A stretch of 64,000 bases of DNA from Allorhizobium paknamense (GTDB taxonomy: Bacteria; Pseudomonadota; Alphaproteobacteria; Rhizobiales; Rhizobiaceae): positions 248,001 to 312,000 of the forward strand of contig NZ_JAUSWH010000002.1 in NCBI RefSeq assembly GCF_030815125.1, in the 5' to 3' direction. Positions within the stretch are counted from its first letter, which is position 1; every line of letters begins with the position of its first letter. Of the stretch, positions 44,726 to 53,900 are shown one piece after another. Below the pieces are notes generated by a model. It was not told the DNA's origin. It did no database searches and saw only the letters and a list, made by a program, of their open reading frames with translations. The position numbers were made by a program, and so were the translations under genes.

Positions 44726-44744
44726 CTTTGAAGCATGTTCAAAC
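44726..44744. repeat. GTTTGAA-type dyad over chaperone start
   Basis: CTTTGAAGCATGTTCAAAC, a 19-bp dyad spanning the ATG of the tail chaperone, preceded at once by TTCAAAG-AGG-CTTTGAA. It belongs to the scattered palindrome family seen at 25108, 40094 and 50399. Confidence 0.45.
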
Positions 44745-45181
44745 TCGTACCCACCCTGACTGCCTGGTGGCCCGTTTCCGTGCTGGAACCGGATAATGAC
44801 AATCCCGGCACGCTGAAGGAGGCGACGTTCGAGGTCGAACTGGTGATCCGGGGCAAGGACGAACTGAAGCCCTATGACGATCAGCGCGCCGACCTGATCA
44901 ACCGGCTGCCGTCAGCCGAGGATTATGCCACCGATCTGAGGGCTGCCTCCGACGCGGCGACCCGGGTGAGGGCAGAGATCGAGGATCATGACCGGCGCAT
45001 GTTTCACCTGATGGTCAGCAACTGGCGGGGCGTGGTCGATGCCGATGACCAGCCACTGCCGTTCAGCCCTGATACTCTCGACATGGCGCTCGGCTTTGAC
45101 CGTATCCGCGTGGCGCTGAACCGCGCCTATGAAGAAGCCGTCTCGAACGACAAGGCCCGATTGGGAAACTTGAAGAACTAG
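44735..45181 (+). CDS. Tail assembly chaperone (G-like)
   Basis: A 148-aa protein between the tube and tape-measure genes, the universal place of tail chaperones. It is acidic at the N-terminus (VLEPDNDNPGTLKEATFEVE) and helical at the C-terminus. A GGGAAAC slip site near its 3' end joins it to the following frame, producing a G-T fusion of about 267 aa as in lambda. Confidence 0.8.
   Translation: MFKLVPTLTAWWPVSVLEPDNDNPGTLKEATFEVELVIRGKDELKPYDDQRADLINRLPSAEDYATDLRAASDAATRVRAEIEDHDRRMFHLMVSNWRGVVDADDQPLPFSPDTLDMALGFDRIRVALNRAYEEAVSNDKARLGNLKN
45163..45169 (+). other. Programmed -1 frameshift site GGGAAAC
   Basis: In the chaperone frame the bases read G-GGA-AAC, a perfect X-XXY-YYZ slippery heptamer differing by one base from lambda G/T (GGGAAAG). 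It is four codons before the TAG at 45179, and the -1 frame is open from 45133 to 45537. Slippage would give the long chaperone that binds the tape measure. Confidence 0.8.
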
Positions 45182-45537
45182 CCCAAAGCTGGGCGCGGCA
45201 TCGGACCGGCAAGATCGACCGGACGAAGCCGCAGATCGTGACCGAGAGCGTGCGCGACGAATTCGCGGCTTTCGGTCTGGTGGTCGAGGTGGAAGAGGCG
45301 GGCGAGGTGATCCATCCGGTCGCCGCCTGCAATTGGCAAAGCCTCACGGCCTTTCTCGCCTGTGACACGCAATGGCGGGTCGTCGGTGTCGGGCTCGGCG
45401 GCATGATCTGGATCGGCCTCGATTACACCGCCTGCGATGTCGTCTTCCGGCGCGGGCACTTTGCCGATCAGGCCTGGGACGATGTGCGGGTGATGGAGGA
45501 AGCGGCGCTGCCGATCCTCAACAGCGGAGAGGAATGA
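45169..45537 (+). CDS. Chaperone T domain, expressed by frameshift (DUF1799-like)
   Basis: The -1 frame continuation of the tail chaperone, about 122 residues (CNWQSLTAFLACDTQWRVVG; GMIWIGLDYTACDVVFRR). This matches DUF1799-type proteins encoded before tape measures. A GTG at 45238 could start it independently, but no ribosome site is evident, so frameshift expression is preferred. Its stop overlaps the tape-measure start. Confidence 0.75.
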   Translation, partial: LEELAQSWARHRTGKIDRTKPQIVTESVRDEFAAFGLVVEVEEAGEVIHPVAACNWQSLTAFLACDTQWRVVGVGLGGMIWIGLDYTACDVVFRRGHFADQAWDDVRVMEEAALPILNSGEE

Positions 45538-48500
45538 TGGCCGCCCCTTTGAAACTTGGCATCACCGTCGCCATGGATGCAAGCGGTGTTACGGCCGGTG
45601 CGCAGGCCACCCGGCAGGCGATTGCAGGCATCGGCACGGAAGCTGTCACCAGCGCCACGAAGCTGCAGAAGCTGGTCGATGCCGAGCTCGGTCTTGCCCG
45701 CCCGGCGGCCAATTCCAATTCGCGCGCCGCAGACATTGCCGCCTATGGTGCCGAGCTCGACCGGCTGCGCGCCAAATTCAACCCGCTCTATGCCGTCACC
45801 GCCACCTACAAGACGGCGGTGGCCGAGATCCGCCAGGCGCATCGGCTGGGTGCGATTTCCGCCGATGAGATGACGGCGGCGATCAGCCGGCAGCGGCAGG
45901 CGACCCTTGCCTCGATCGATGCGATCAAGGGACGCAATGCCGCGATCAGGGCGGGGCAGGGTGGTGGTGGGGCAAACACGTCCTTTGCCGCCACCAATAC
46001 GATGTATCAGTTTCAGGATATCGCCACGACCGCCGCCATGGGGATGAGCCCGGCGATGATCGGCCTGCAGCAGGGCAGCCAGATTGCCGGTGCCTATGCC
46101 GGATTGTCCCTGAAGGATGCCGCCAAGACCACAGCCTCGGCGCTGACCTCTCTTCTCAGCCCAACCTCAATCGCAGCAATCGCGCTTACCGCCGGTGCGG
46201 CTGCCGCGATCCAGTTCGGCATGGGGCTGTCGCAGTCGAGCAGTGACGCCAAGAAGCTTGAAGAGGTGCTGGGCAGCCATGCGGAGACGGTCGAGCGGCT
46301 GAAGAAGCAATATGGCGATCTGGGCTCGGCGATCAAATCCGCCATGCCGATCGGCGGCGCGGGCTTTACCGACGCCTCCGCCCGAAACGAGATCGCCACG
46401 CTGGAAACGGCGATCAAGAAACAGTCGGAAGACCTTGCCACGAGCTTCGGCGGTTTCTTGAAGGGCGGCCTGCTCGGCTCTTCCACCGCCGGGCTCGACG
46501 CGCTCCTTTCCACCGATGCCTCGCCGTTCCAGAAACAGGTCAACGATCTTTTGACCTCGGTGCGGGCGGGCAAGGGCGATCTCAGCACCTTCCAGACCGA
46601 GATCGAGAGCGCCTTCGATGCGCTTCGCCAGTCCAGCGATGCACCGGCCAAACTGAACGCGGAGATGGAGCGGCTGACGGCCGCCGCGCAGGATGCCTTT
46701 TCCGTTTCGCCGAAGTTCGAGCCGTTCCAGGCCGAAATCGCCAAGCTGACCCTCGGCCTTAAAAACGGCAATGCCGACCTCTCTGACTTCGCGACTAATG
46801 TCAGCCGGATCGGGCAGTTGAACGGCCTTCAGAAGGTGGCCGACGAGGTGATCCTCGCCTCGAAGGGGGCCGTAGAGCTGGCCGAGACCTTGCGCGAGGT
46901 CCGGGCGATCATCCAGCAGATGGATCGGGAGGACACGCGCTCCGGCCTGTCCGCCCAGCGCGAGACGGCACGCTATGTGAACCTTCGGGCGGCGGCTCTG
47001 CAGGACGCCAATGCAAAGTTTGCCGCCGATCAGCAGTTGATCCTGGCTCAGACCAATGCCGAGAAGCTTGCAGCGATCGAGGCGCGGGTGCGTGCCTCGG
47101 CCAGAGAGGACGGCGACAAGGATGGCGGCTTGCAGGCGCGGATCGACCGGGAACTGACCGCCGAGCGCAACAGGCAGGCGGTGGAGGCGCGCAATGCCAC
47201 GCTCGCGCGGACCGAAAGCATCCAGCAGACCATCGCCCAGCAGCGGCTTGAGCTTTCTCTGATCGGTCAGACGACGGCGGCGCGGGAAGAGCAGCTTTTT
47301 GCCGAACAGCAGATTTCGACCATCCGGCAGGAGGCGGCCCGGACGGGTGCGGCAATCGACGAGCAGGAAATCAGCCGTATCCGCCAGAAGGCTGCCGAAT
47401 ACGGGCGGCTGAAGGCCGAGATCGAGGCGGCCAATTATCTGCAGAGCCAGACCGCAAATCTCGACCGGCTGCGCTATCAGACGGCGATCGCCACGCAGCC
47501 GGTATCGCAGCAGTCGGCGCTTCTGGCGCAATATGATGCCGAGGTCAAAATCCGCGAGCTTGGAGCCGATCCGACATCGGACCGGGCCGAAGCGATCCGG
47601 CGGGTGGCGCGTGAGACAGCCGCCTGGAACACTCAGCTTGCCAGAACCACCGAGGCCTGGAACGCCGTCCAGCAATCGGCCGGCAACACCATCGACAGCA
47701 TTGTCGACGGTCTTTCCTCCGGCAATATCAAGGATGCCCTGAAGACCATCGTCAGCGACATCAACAAGACCTTTCTGGAACTGGCGATCAAGAACCCGAT
47801 CAAGAACGCCTTGCTCGGCACGAGCTCCGGCACCTTGAGCGATGTCGGCGGCATCGGCGGCATCTTCTCCCGGCTGTTCGGCGGCGGCTCGTCCAGTGCC
47901 ACGTCGCTTGCCAGCAAGGCGCTCGGCCAGTCGGTGGGCACCATGCAGGTGGCGGCCGGAACCGTGATGCTGAATGGCGGGGTGACCGGCGGCCTGACCA
48001 CTTTGCTTGGTGGCACTCAGACTGCTGCCAACAGCAATTCCAGCCTTCTCGATCTTTCCTCCTATCGCAAGGCCATCTCCTCGATCGAAAGCGGCGGCAA
48101 CTATTCCGCGCTCGGGCCGCTCACCGCCTCCGGCGACCGCGCTTACGGGGCCTATCAGGTCATGGGCGCGAACATTCCCTCCTGGACGAAGGCAACGCTC
48201 GGCACGTCGATGACGCCGAACGAATTCCTGGCGAGTTCAGAAGCGCAGGATGCGGTGTTCAATAAGTATTTCGGGGCCTCGGTTGCCAAATACGGCAATG
48301 CCCAGGATGCCGCCTCGGTGTGGTTTTCCGGCCGTCCGCTGTCGAGTGCCGCCAATGCCTCGGACGCTCTCGGCACGACCAGCACCGCCTATGTCGACAA
48401 GTTCAATTCAGCGCTCGGCAATGTCACCGGATCGACCAACAGCGCCGCTTCCGGGCTGAGCGGTCTGAACAGCGCCACCGGCGTTGCCGCCAAGGGGCTG

Positions 48501-49073
48501 GACGGTCTGGGCTCCGGCCTCGGCAAGTTCGGCCAGATCCTGGCGCAGGCACAGGCCTCCGGCAATGGCGGGCTCGTATCGCTCCTCGGCAGCCTCACCT
48601 CCTACGGTCAGTCGGTCTTCAATTCGTCGAGCCAGTTCCAGTCGGCGATCTTGAATGGCGGTATCGGGCTTTATTCCAGCGGCGGCTATACCGGCGACGG
48701 TGGCCTCTATGAACCGGCCGGTGTTGTCCACAAGGGCGAAATCGTCTGGAGCCAGGCCGACATTGCCCGTGCAGGCGGCATGCATACGGTCGAGGCCATG
48801 CGGCTTGGCAAGCGCGGCTATGCCGATGGCGGTGTCGTCGACAGCTATCCGACGCCGAAGCGCCTCTGGTCGCCCGCCAACGGCAATGACGGTTCCGGCA
48901 AGAGCCTCTCGATGCCGCGCAGCGCCACCATCACCCTCAACATGGCGGGAGCCTATGGCAAGGACGAGATGCGCGCCGAAGCCTATGCCGGCATGCAGGC
49001 GGCGCTCGATGAATATGACCGGGCGATGCCGGACCGCATGCAGGAGATCAGCGCGCATCCGAGGTGGCGATAA
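45537..49073 (+). CDS. Tail tape measure protein with lysozyme-like domain
   Basis: A 1178-aa tape measure that sets tail length. The order is a coiled N-terminal half; hydrophobic stretches near residues 180-230; long helices to about 750; then at about residues 845-960 a transglycosylase-like domain (AISSIESGGNYSALGP with a likely catalytic E, and YGAYQVMG). The C-terminus (GGYTGDGGLYEPAGVVHKGE) is typical of tape measures. The ATG at 45537 has GGAGAGG upstream. From its length the tail should be about 170-180 nm at 0.15 nm per residue. Confidence 0.92.
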   Translation: MAAPLKLGITVAMDASGVTAGAQATRQAIAGIGTEAVTSATKLQKLVDAELGLARPAANSNSRAADIAAYGAELDRLRAKFNPLYAVTATYKTAVAEIRQAHRLGAISADEMTAAISRQRQATLASIDAIKGRNAAIRAGQGGGGANTSFAATNTMYQFQDIATTAAMGMSPAMIGLQQGSQIAGAYAGLSLKDAAKTTASALTSLLSPTSIAAIALTAGAAAAIQFGMGLSQSSSDAKKLEEVLGSHAETVERLKKQYGDLGSAIKSAMPIGGAGFTDASARNEIATLETAIKKQSEDLATSFGGFLKGGLLGSSTAGLDALLSTDASPFQKQVNDLLTSVRAGKGDLSTFQTEIESAFDALRQSSDAPAKLNAEMERLTAAAQDAFSVSPKFEPFQAEIAKLTLGLKNGNADLSDFATNVSRIGQLNGLQKVADEVILASKGAVELAETLREVRAIIQQMDREDTRSGLSAQRETARYVNLRAAALQDANAKFAADQQLILAQTNAEKLAAIEARVRASAREDGDKDGGLQARIDRELTAERNRQAVEARNATLARTESIQQTIAQQRLELSLIGQTTAAREEQLFAEQQISTIRQEAARTGAAIDEQEISRIRQKAAEYGRLKAEIEAANYLQSQTANLDRLRYQTAIATQPVSQQSALLAQYDAEVKIRELGADPTSDRAEAIRRVARETAAWNTQLARTTEAWNAVQQSAGNTIDSIVDGLSSGNIKDALKTIVSDINKTFLELAIKNPIKNALLGTSSGTLSDVGGIGGIFSRLFGGGSSSATSLASKALGQSVGTMQVAAGTVMLNGGVTGGLTTLLGGTQTAANSNSSLLDLSSYRKAISSIESGGNYSALGPLTASGDRAYGAYQVMGANIPSWTKATLGTSMTPNEFLASSEAQDAVFNKYFGASVAKYGNAQDAASVWFSGRPLSSAANASDALGTTSTAYVDKFNSALGNVTGSTNSAASGLSGLNSATGVAAKGLDGLGSGLGKFGQILAQAQASGNGGLVSLLGSLTSYGQSVFNSSSQFQSAILNGGIGLYSSGGYTGDGGLYEPAGVVHKGEIVWSQADIARAGGMHTVEAMRLGKRGYADGGVVDSYPTPKRLWSPANGNDGSGKSLSMPRSATITLNMAGAYGKDEMRAEAYAGMQAALDEYDRAMPDRMQEISAHPRWR

Positions 49074-49711
49074 TGGCGGCCCTTGCCCTTTCCGAATTGT
49101 TCGATCTTCTGCCGATTGCCTCGGTGACCTGGTCGATCCAGCGCAATGACGAGTTTGACATGCTGGGCTCCGGCGATGTCTGGCAGGCCGAGCTTGCTGT
49201 GCCGCTGTGGACGGCGGAGATCTCGCTTGGGACCTCCAGGAACGACGAGGCGACAGAGGTCGCGGCGCTGATCCGCAGCCTGGACGGGGTGCGCACGGCT
49301 TTTCTGGTTTGCGATCCGATCCGGTCCTATCCGCTGCTCGATCCGCAAGGGGTGAGCATTGCCGGTCACGCCATCACCATCCGCGAGATCGGCGCGGATC
49401 GGGTGACGGCGCGTATGACCGGCTTTCCACCCGGCTATACCCTTTCCAGAGGCGACAAGCTGCAGATCACCTATGGCGGCCAGATCGCCTTTGTCGAGGT
49501 AAGCCGGACGATGGCTGCCGATGCCGAGGGTCATCTCGATGCGCCGATCTTCCCGCGCCTGCCGCTGGCGATTGCTGCCGGCATGGCAGTGACGCTCGCC
49601 CGGCCGGCCTGTCCGATGATCATCGTTCCCGAAAGCCATAATCCGGGCGAGGCCCGCCGGACGACGACATCCGGGGCAGGTTTCAAAACCATGCAGAAGC
49701 GGAGGACCTGA
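49073..49711 (+). CDS. Tail protein, distal tail-like
   Basis: A 212-aa protein immediately after the tape measure (TAA/ATG overlap). It is rich in strands (VTWSIQRNDEFDMLGSGDVW; KLQITYGGQIAFVEVSRTM). The position corresponds to the distal tail proteins that close the tube and attach the tip. The family was not identified with certainty. Confidence 0.7.
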   Translation: MAALALSELFDLLPIASVTWSIQRNDEFDMLGSGDVWQAELAVPLWTAEISLGTSRNDEATEVAALIRSLDGVRTAFLVCDPIRSYPLLDPQGVSIAGHAITIREIGADRVTARMTGFPPGYTLSRGDKLQITYGGQIAFVEVSRTMAADAEGHLDAPIFPRLPLAIAAGMAVTLARPACPMIIVPESHNPGEARRTTTSGAGFKTMQKRRT

Positions 49712-50340
49712 TGCGGGATATCGATAGCGCCACCTTGACCGCGCTGGAGCGCGCGCCGATTGACGGCTTTGCCCCGAGAACGCTCGCCTGGTTCACCGCA
49801 AAGGAACGCACGACCGGCAATTCTGTCGGGCGCGGCTTCTGGTCCGGGGATGAGGATCTGAACCTGACGGTGTTCGGCGGCATTGACGGGTCGCTGGTCA
49901 GCCGTCCCTATCTTGCGGCGGGCAATCTCTTGAAGATCAGTGATATTCCGCAGACCTCGGATTTTACCGTCCAGACGATCACCATCGACATTTCCCAGAT
50001 CGCTACCGCCGCCCGCCAGCTGGTGCGCGAATACGATTTGAGGCTCGGCAAGATCGAGATCCACGAATTGCTGATCGATCCGAAGACCGGCGAACAGATC
50101 GCGCCGGGCATGATCATCTTCATGGGCGAGATCGACGGCGCACCGATCAAGACGCCACGTGCCGGCGGAACGGGATCGGCCTCGATCAAGGCCGTTTCGG
50201 ATGTCATGTCGATGCTGACCCGCTCCAATCCGGTCAAAAGCTCCTATGAGGGCCAGAAGGTGCGCCAGGACGACCAGTGGGGAAAGGACACCGCCGTGAT
50301 CGCCACCTGGAAGATCGCCTGGGGCCAGAAGTCCACCTGA
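49711..50340 (+). CDS. Tail protein, DUF2163-like
   Basis: A 209-aa protein of the tail-tip module (NLTVFGGIDGSLVSRPYLAA; IIFMGEIDGAPIKTPRAGG) that resembles the DUF2163-containing tip proteins of gene-transfer agents and siphophages. Its start overlaps the previous stop by one base. Confidence 0.72.
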   Translation: MRDIDSATLTALERAPIDGFAPRTLAWFTAKERTTGNSVGRGFWSGDEDLNLTVFGGIDGSLVSRPYLAAGNLLKISDIPQTSDFTVQTITIDISQIATAARQLVREYDLRLGKIEIHELLIDPKTGEQIAPGMIIFMGEIDGAPIKTPRAGGTGSASIKAVSDVMSMLTRSNPVKSSYEGQKVRQDDQWGKDTAVIATWKIAWGQKST

Positions 50341-50398
50341 GCATGCCGCTTGCGATGTGAGCCCGATTTGCTATGTATTTGAAAGGTTCTTGAAGGGT

Positions 50399-50417
50399 GT
50401 TTGAAGCCCCTTCAAAC
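50399..50417. repeat. GTTTGAAG palindrome before the tail-tip promoter
   Basis: GTTTGAAGCCCCTTCAAAC, with 8-bp arms and three central bases, ends 8 bases upstream of late element C. With the bases before it, it repeats almost exactly near 56908-56937 (TTGAAGGGTGTTTGAA core). Confidence 0.55.
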
Positions 50418-50425
50418 CGCCCCCA

Positions 50426-50446
50426 CAAACGCTTGTGGCTGTTTTG
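50426..50446 (+). promoter_or_regulatory. Late control element, copy C (before tail-tip genes)
   Basis: Contains CAAACGCTTGTGGCTGTTTT, one base different from copies A and B over 20 bases. It lies 92 bases before the peptidase-like gene at 50538, the place of Mu PP. The gap 50341-50537 has no gene. Confidence 0.75.
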
Positions 50447-50537
50447 CCGCCATGCCTTGAGCCAGTTTGCTCGGCATGCACCAGATCCGCAAAATCCACT
50501 CTGCCTTGCCTGATCACGCTCCTTCGGGGGCGCGCTG

Positions 50538-50966
50538 ATGCAGACGCTTGTGCGGGTGAAGGACTGGCGGTCACGGTTCGAGGCGGCAATCGACGAGATC
50601 AAGGCGCGGCCTTTCGAATGGTCCGTCCATGATTGCGGACCGGGCCTTGCCGGCCGTCTGGTCGAGGCGGTGACCGGTGTCGATCTGACAGCCTCCTTTT
50701 CCCCCATGCCCTATCATGACGAGGCGAGTGCCGCCGCCGTCATCCGGGCGGCGGGCTTCGAGACGCTCGGCGCGCTGGTCGCCTCGCTGCTGCCGGAGAT
50801 CCATCCGAGCCAGGCGCAGATCGGCGACATTGCGGCCATTGCCTATGACGGGCCGATCGGCCATGCGCTGGGCGTGGTGAACGGCGAGCGGATCTTCGTG
50901 CTGCGTCCGCAGGGGCTCGGAACCGTCAGCCTGCTTCAGGCGACGATGGCCTTCAGGGTGGGCTGA
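50538..50966 (+). CDS. Tail-associated NlpC/P60-like protein (DUF6950-like)
   Basis: A 142-aa protein with WSVHDCGPGLAGRLVEAVTG, the catalytic-cysteine region of DUF6950/NlpC-type tail peptidases, and a later histidine in GPIGHALGVVNG. Such proteins help the tip cross the cell wall during infection. Its start follows the third late element and its stop directly precedes the tip gene. Confidence 0.8.
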   Translation: MQTLVRVKDWRSRFEAAIDEIKARPFEWSVHDCGPGLAGRLVEAVTGVDLTASFSPMPYHDEASAAAVIRAAGFETLGALVASLLPEIHPSQAQIGDIAAIAYDGPIGHALGVVNGERIFVLRPQGLGTVSLLQATMAFRVG

Positions 50967-53900
50967 ATGGTCTTCAAAACCGTTTCCATTCTGCTCTTCC
51001 TGCTGATCTCGGCCGACGCCGCTTATGCCGGGCCGGTGGGTGCGGCGGTGGCCGCAGTCGGCTCGTTCTTTGCCACCGGCATCGGCAGCATGGTCGGCCG
51101 GGTGGTGATCGGGCTTGGCCTGTCGCTCTTGCAGAAGGCGTTGACGGGCAAGAACAAGACCGCTGCCGCCGGCCAGGTGCTGGAAATCAAGATGGGCGAA
51201 GACCAGCCGATGAGCTTCATCATCGGCTCGCGTGCCGTGGGCGGGCGGCGGAAATATATCGGCACCTGGGGCAGCGACGGCAGCACGCCGAATGCGTTTC
51301 TCACCGACGTCATCGAGCTTTCCAACCTGCCGTCCTATGCTGGGCCGCAGGGCCTCAACAGTGTCTGGATCGACGACAAGAAATGCACCGTCGACTGGTC
51401 GCGGCCGCATGCCGACGGGCGCGGCTATCCGATCACCGAGTTTCGCAAGAACGGCAAGGATTATCTCTGGCTCAAATATTATGACGGCACCCAGACGGCA
51501 GCCGACAGCTTTCTGGTCGCAAAATTCGGCGGCAATGCCGACCGGCCCTATGCCTCCGACCGGATCGGGCGCGGCGTGCAATACATCATCCTGACGGCCC
51601 GCTATAACACCGACCTGTTTTCCGGCATGCCGACCGGCATTTATGAACCGAAGCCGACGCCGTTTTACGATCCGCGCAGGGACAGCACCAATGGCGGCAG
51701 CGGCACGCATCGCTGGAACGATCCCTCCACCTACGAGCCGACGCTCAATCCGATCACCGCCGCCTACAACATCGCACGCGGCATCTATTATGACGGCGAC
51801 TGGTTTTATGGCGGCCAGAATGTCTCGGCGCACCGCCTGCCGAATGCCTCCTGGTTTGCCGCCGCCAATGAATGCGACCGCACCGTCAACGATGCCGCGC
51901 AGTTTCGCTGCGGACTGGAAGTGACGCTCGATACCGAGCCGCTCGACGTGCTGGAGGATCTGCGCATTGCCTGCGCCGGCCGCTTTGCCGAGGTCGGCGG
52001 CTTCATCAAGCCGCTGGTCGGTGCGCCGGGCTCCGCCGTCTATTCCTTCGACGACGATGGCATCGTCGTCAGCAAGGATCAGGATTTCGAGCCGTTCCCG
52101 TCGCTCAAATCCACCCATAACCGGGTGGCCGGCACCTATCCGGAGCCGGAGGAGAAATGGGCGACCAAGGACGCGCCGGAAAGCCGCAACCTGACGCTCG
52201 AAGCAGAAGACGGCAATCGCTCGCTGCCGGTCTCGGTCTCCTTTGCCGCCGTGCCCTATTCGGCGCAGGTGCAGTCGCTGATCGAGACTATGGTGAAGGA
52301 GCAGCGCCGCTTCCGCACCCATGTTGTGACCCTGCCGCCGCTGGCTGCCGCGCTGGAGCCGAACGACGTCGTCGCCTGGACGTCGGAGCGCAATGCCTAT
52401 GCCAACAAGAAGTTTCTGGTCACGGCCAATAACGGCCAGTCCGGCATGCTGCGGCAGGTGTCGCTGACGGAGATCGACCCTTCCGATTACGATCCGCCGG
52501 AAACGATTGTCGCGCCGGTGATCGGCTGGACAGGGCCGGTGACCGCTCCCGTCCAGGCGATGACAGGGTTTCAGGTCGAGGCGGGATCGGTGACCGATGC
52601 CGACAGCCAGCAGCGCCGCCCGGCCATCGTCGTGTCCTGCGCCAGCGATCTCGATGATGTGGCCCGCGTCTGGATCAAGATCCGCGTCAAGGCGACCGGC
52701 ATCGTCGTGCTCGACACCGATGCGCTGCCCTACGGCGCGCCGGCCCGATGGACGCTCTCCGGCACCTGGTGCCTGGCGCTAACCGAATACGAGGTGCAGG
52801 GCAAGCTGGTGCCGGTGACGGCGCGGGAAACCGACTGGTCTGCCTGGATCGACGTGACGACGCTCAATCTGTCGGAATCCTCCGATGTGCTCGACGGCTC
52901 TATCGTCACGTCAAAGCTCGCCGATGCGGCGGTGACGGCCGCCAAGATCATGGACGAGGCGATCACCAGCCTGAAGCTCGCCGACGATGCCGTGACCACC
53001 GCCAAGCTTGCGGTCGCAGCGGTGACCTCCGAGATCCTGGCCGCCGGTGCGGTGACGGCGGCGAAGCTCGCTGATGCGGCCGTAACGGCCACTGCCCTGG
53101 CGGCGGGTGTGGTCGATGCCACCAAGCTTGCCGCGAGCATCGAAGCGGTCAAGGTGGTCACGGCGCTGCCAACCAGCCGGGTCGCGGCCTATGTGACCTA
53201 TAACGGCGTGAGCTATCGCTGGAACGGTTCGGCCTATGTCAATTCGGTGGCGACCTCCGAACTGACCGGACAGATCATCAGTTCGCAGGTGGCGGATGCG
53301 GCCATCCAGGCGGCAAAGCTGGCCGACAGTGCGGTGACCACGGTAAAGATCGCGGCCAATGCCGTGACGGCGGATCAGGTAGCGGCAGGCGCGATCACCG
53401 CCAAGCACCTGGTGCTGACGGATTTCACGAACCTGGTGCCGGACAACCAGATGCAGGACCCCGGCAATTCCTGGTCCGGCGCGGGCTGGAGTTCGTGGAG
53501 CGATGCCTATCTCGGCGGCATGGCCTCCAAATCCCAGATGGTCTACACCTATGTGGCGGGCCAGACCGGCTATAGCGCCGCGCTGATCAGCCGGATGTTT
53601 CCGGTGGTGGCCGGGGCGCAGTATCGCGTCACCGGCTCCAGCTATTCCAATGGCAAGCAGGCCCCGCTGCTGCGCATTCACTGGTTCACAGTGACGGGCG
53701 CGGAAATCTCGTTCTCGGCCATTCTCGATGTCAGTGGCGGTTCCACCTCCAGCTATCTGACGGCGACGGTCAATGTCACGGCTCCAGCCGGCGCAGTCTA
53801 TGGCCGTATCCAGGCCTATGTGCAGCGCTCGAACATCAACAACCACGTCTATGTCGGCGGCTTTGTCGTCAACCGGCGCAATGCCGCCGAACTGATCGTC

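Noticed and set aside
45238..45537. DUF1799-like frame as an independent gene
   Set aside because: GTG start lacks a ribosome site, while a perfect slip site upstream explains its expression as a frameshift extension.
50571..52322. 583-aa minus-strand open frame
   Set aside because: Antisense of the tail-tip genes; no ribosome site or family.
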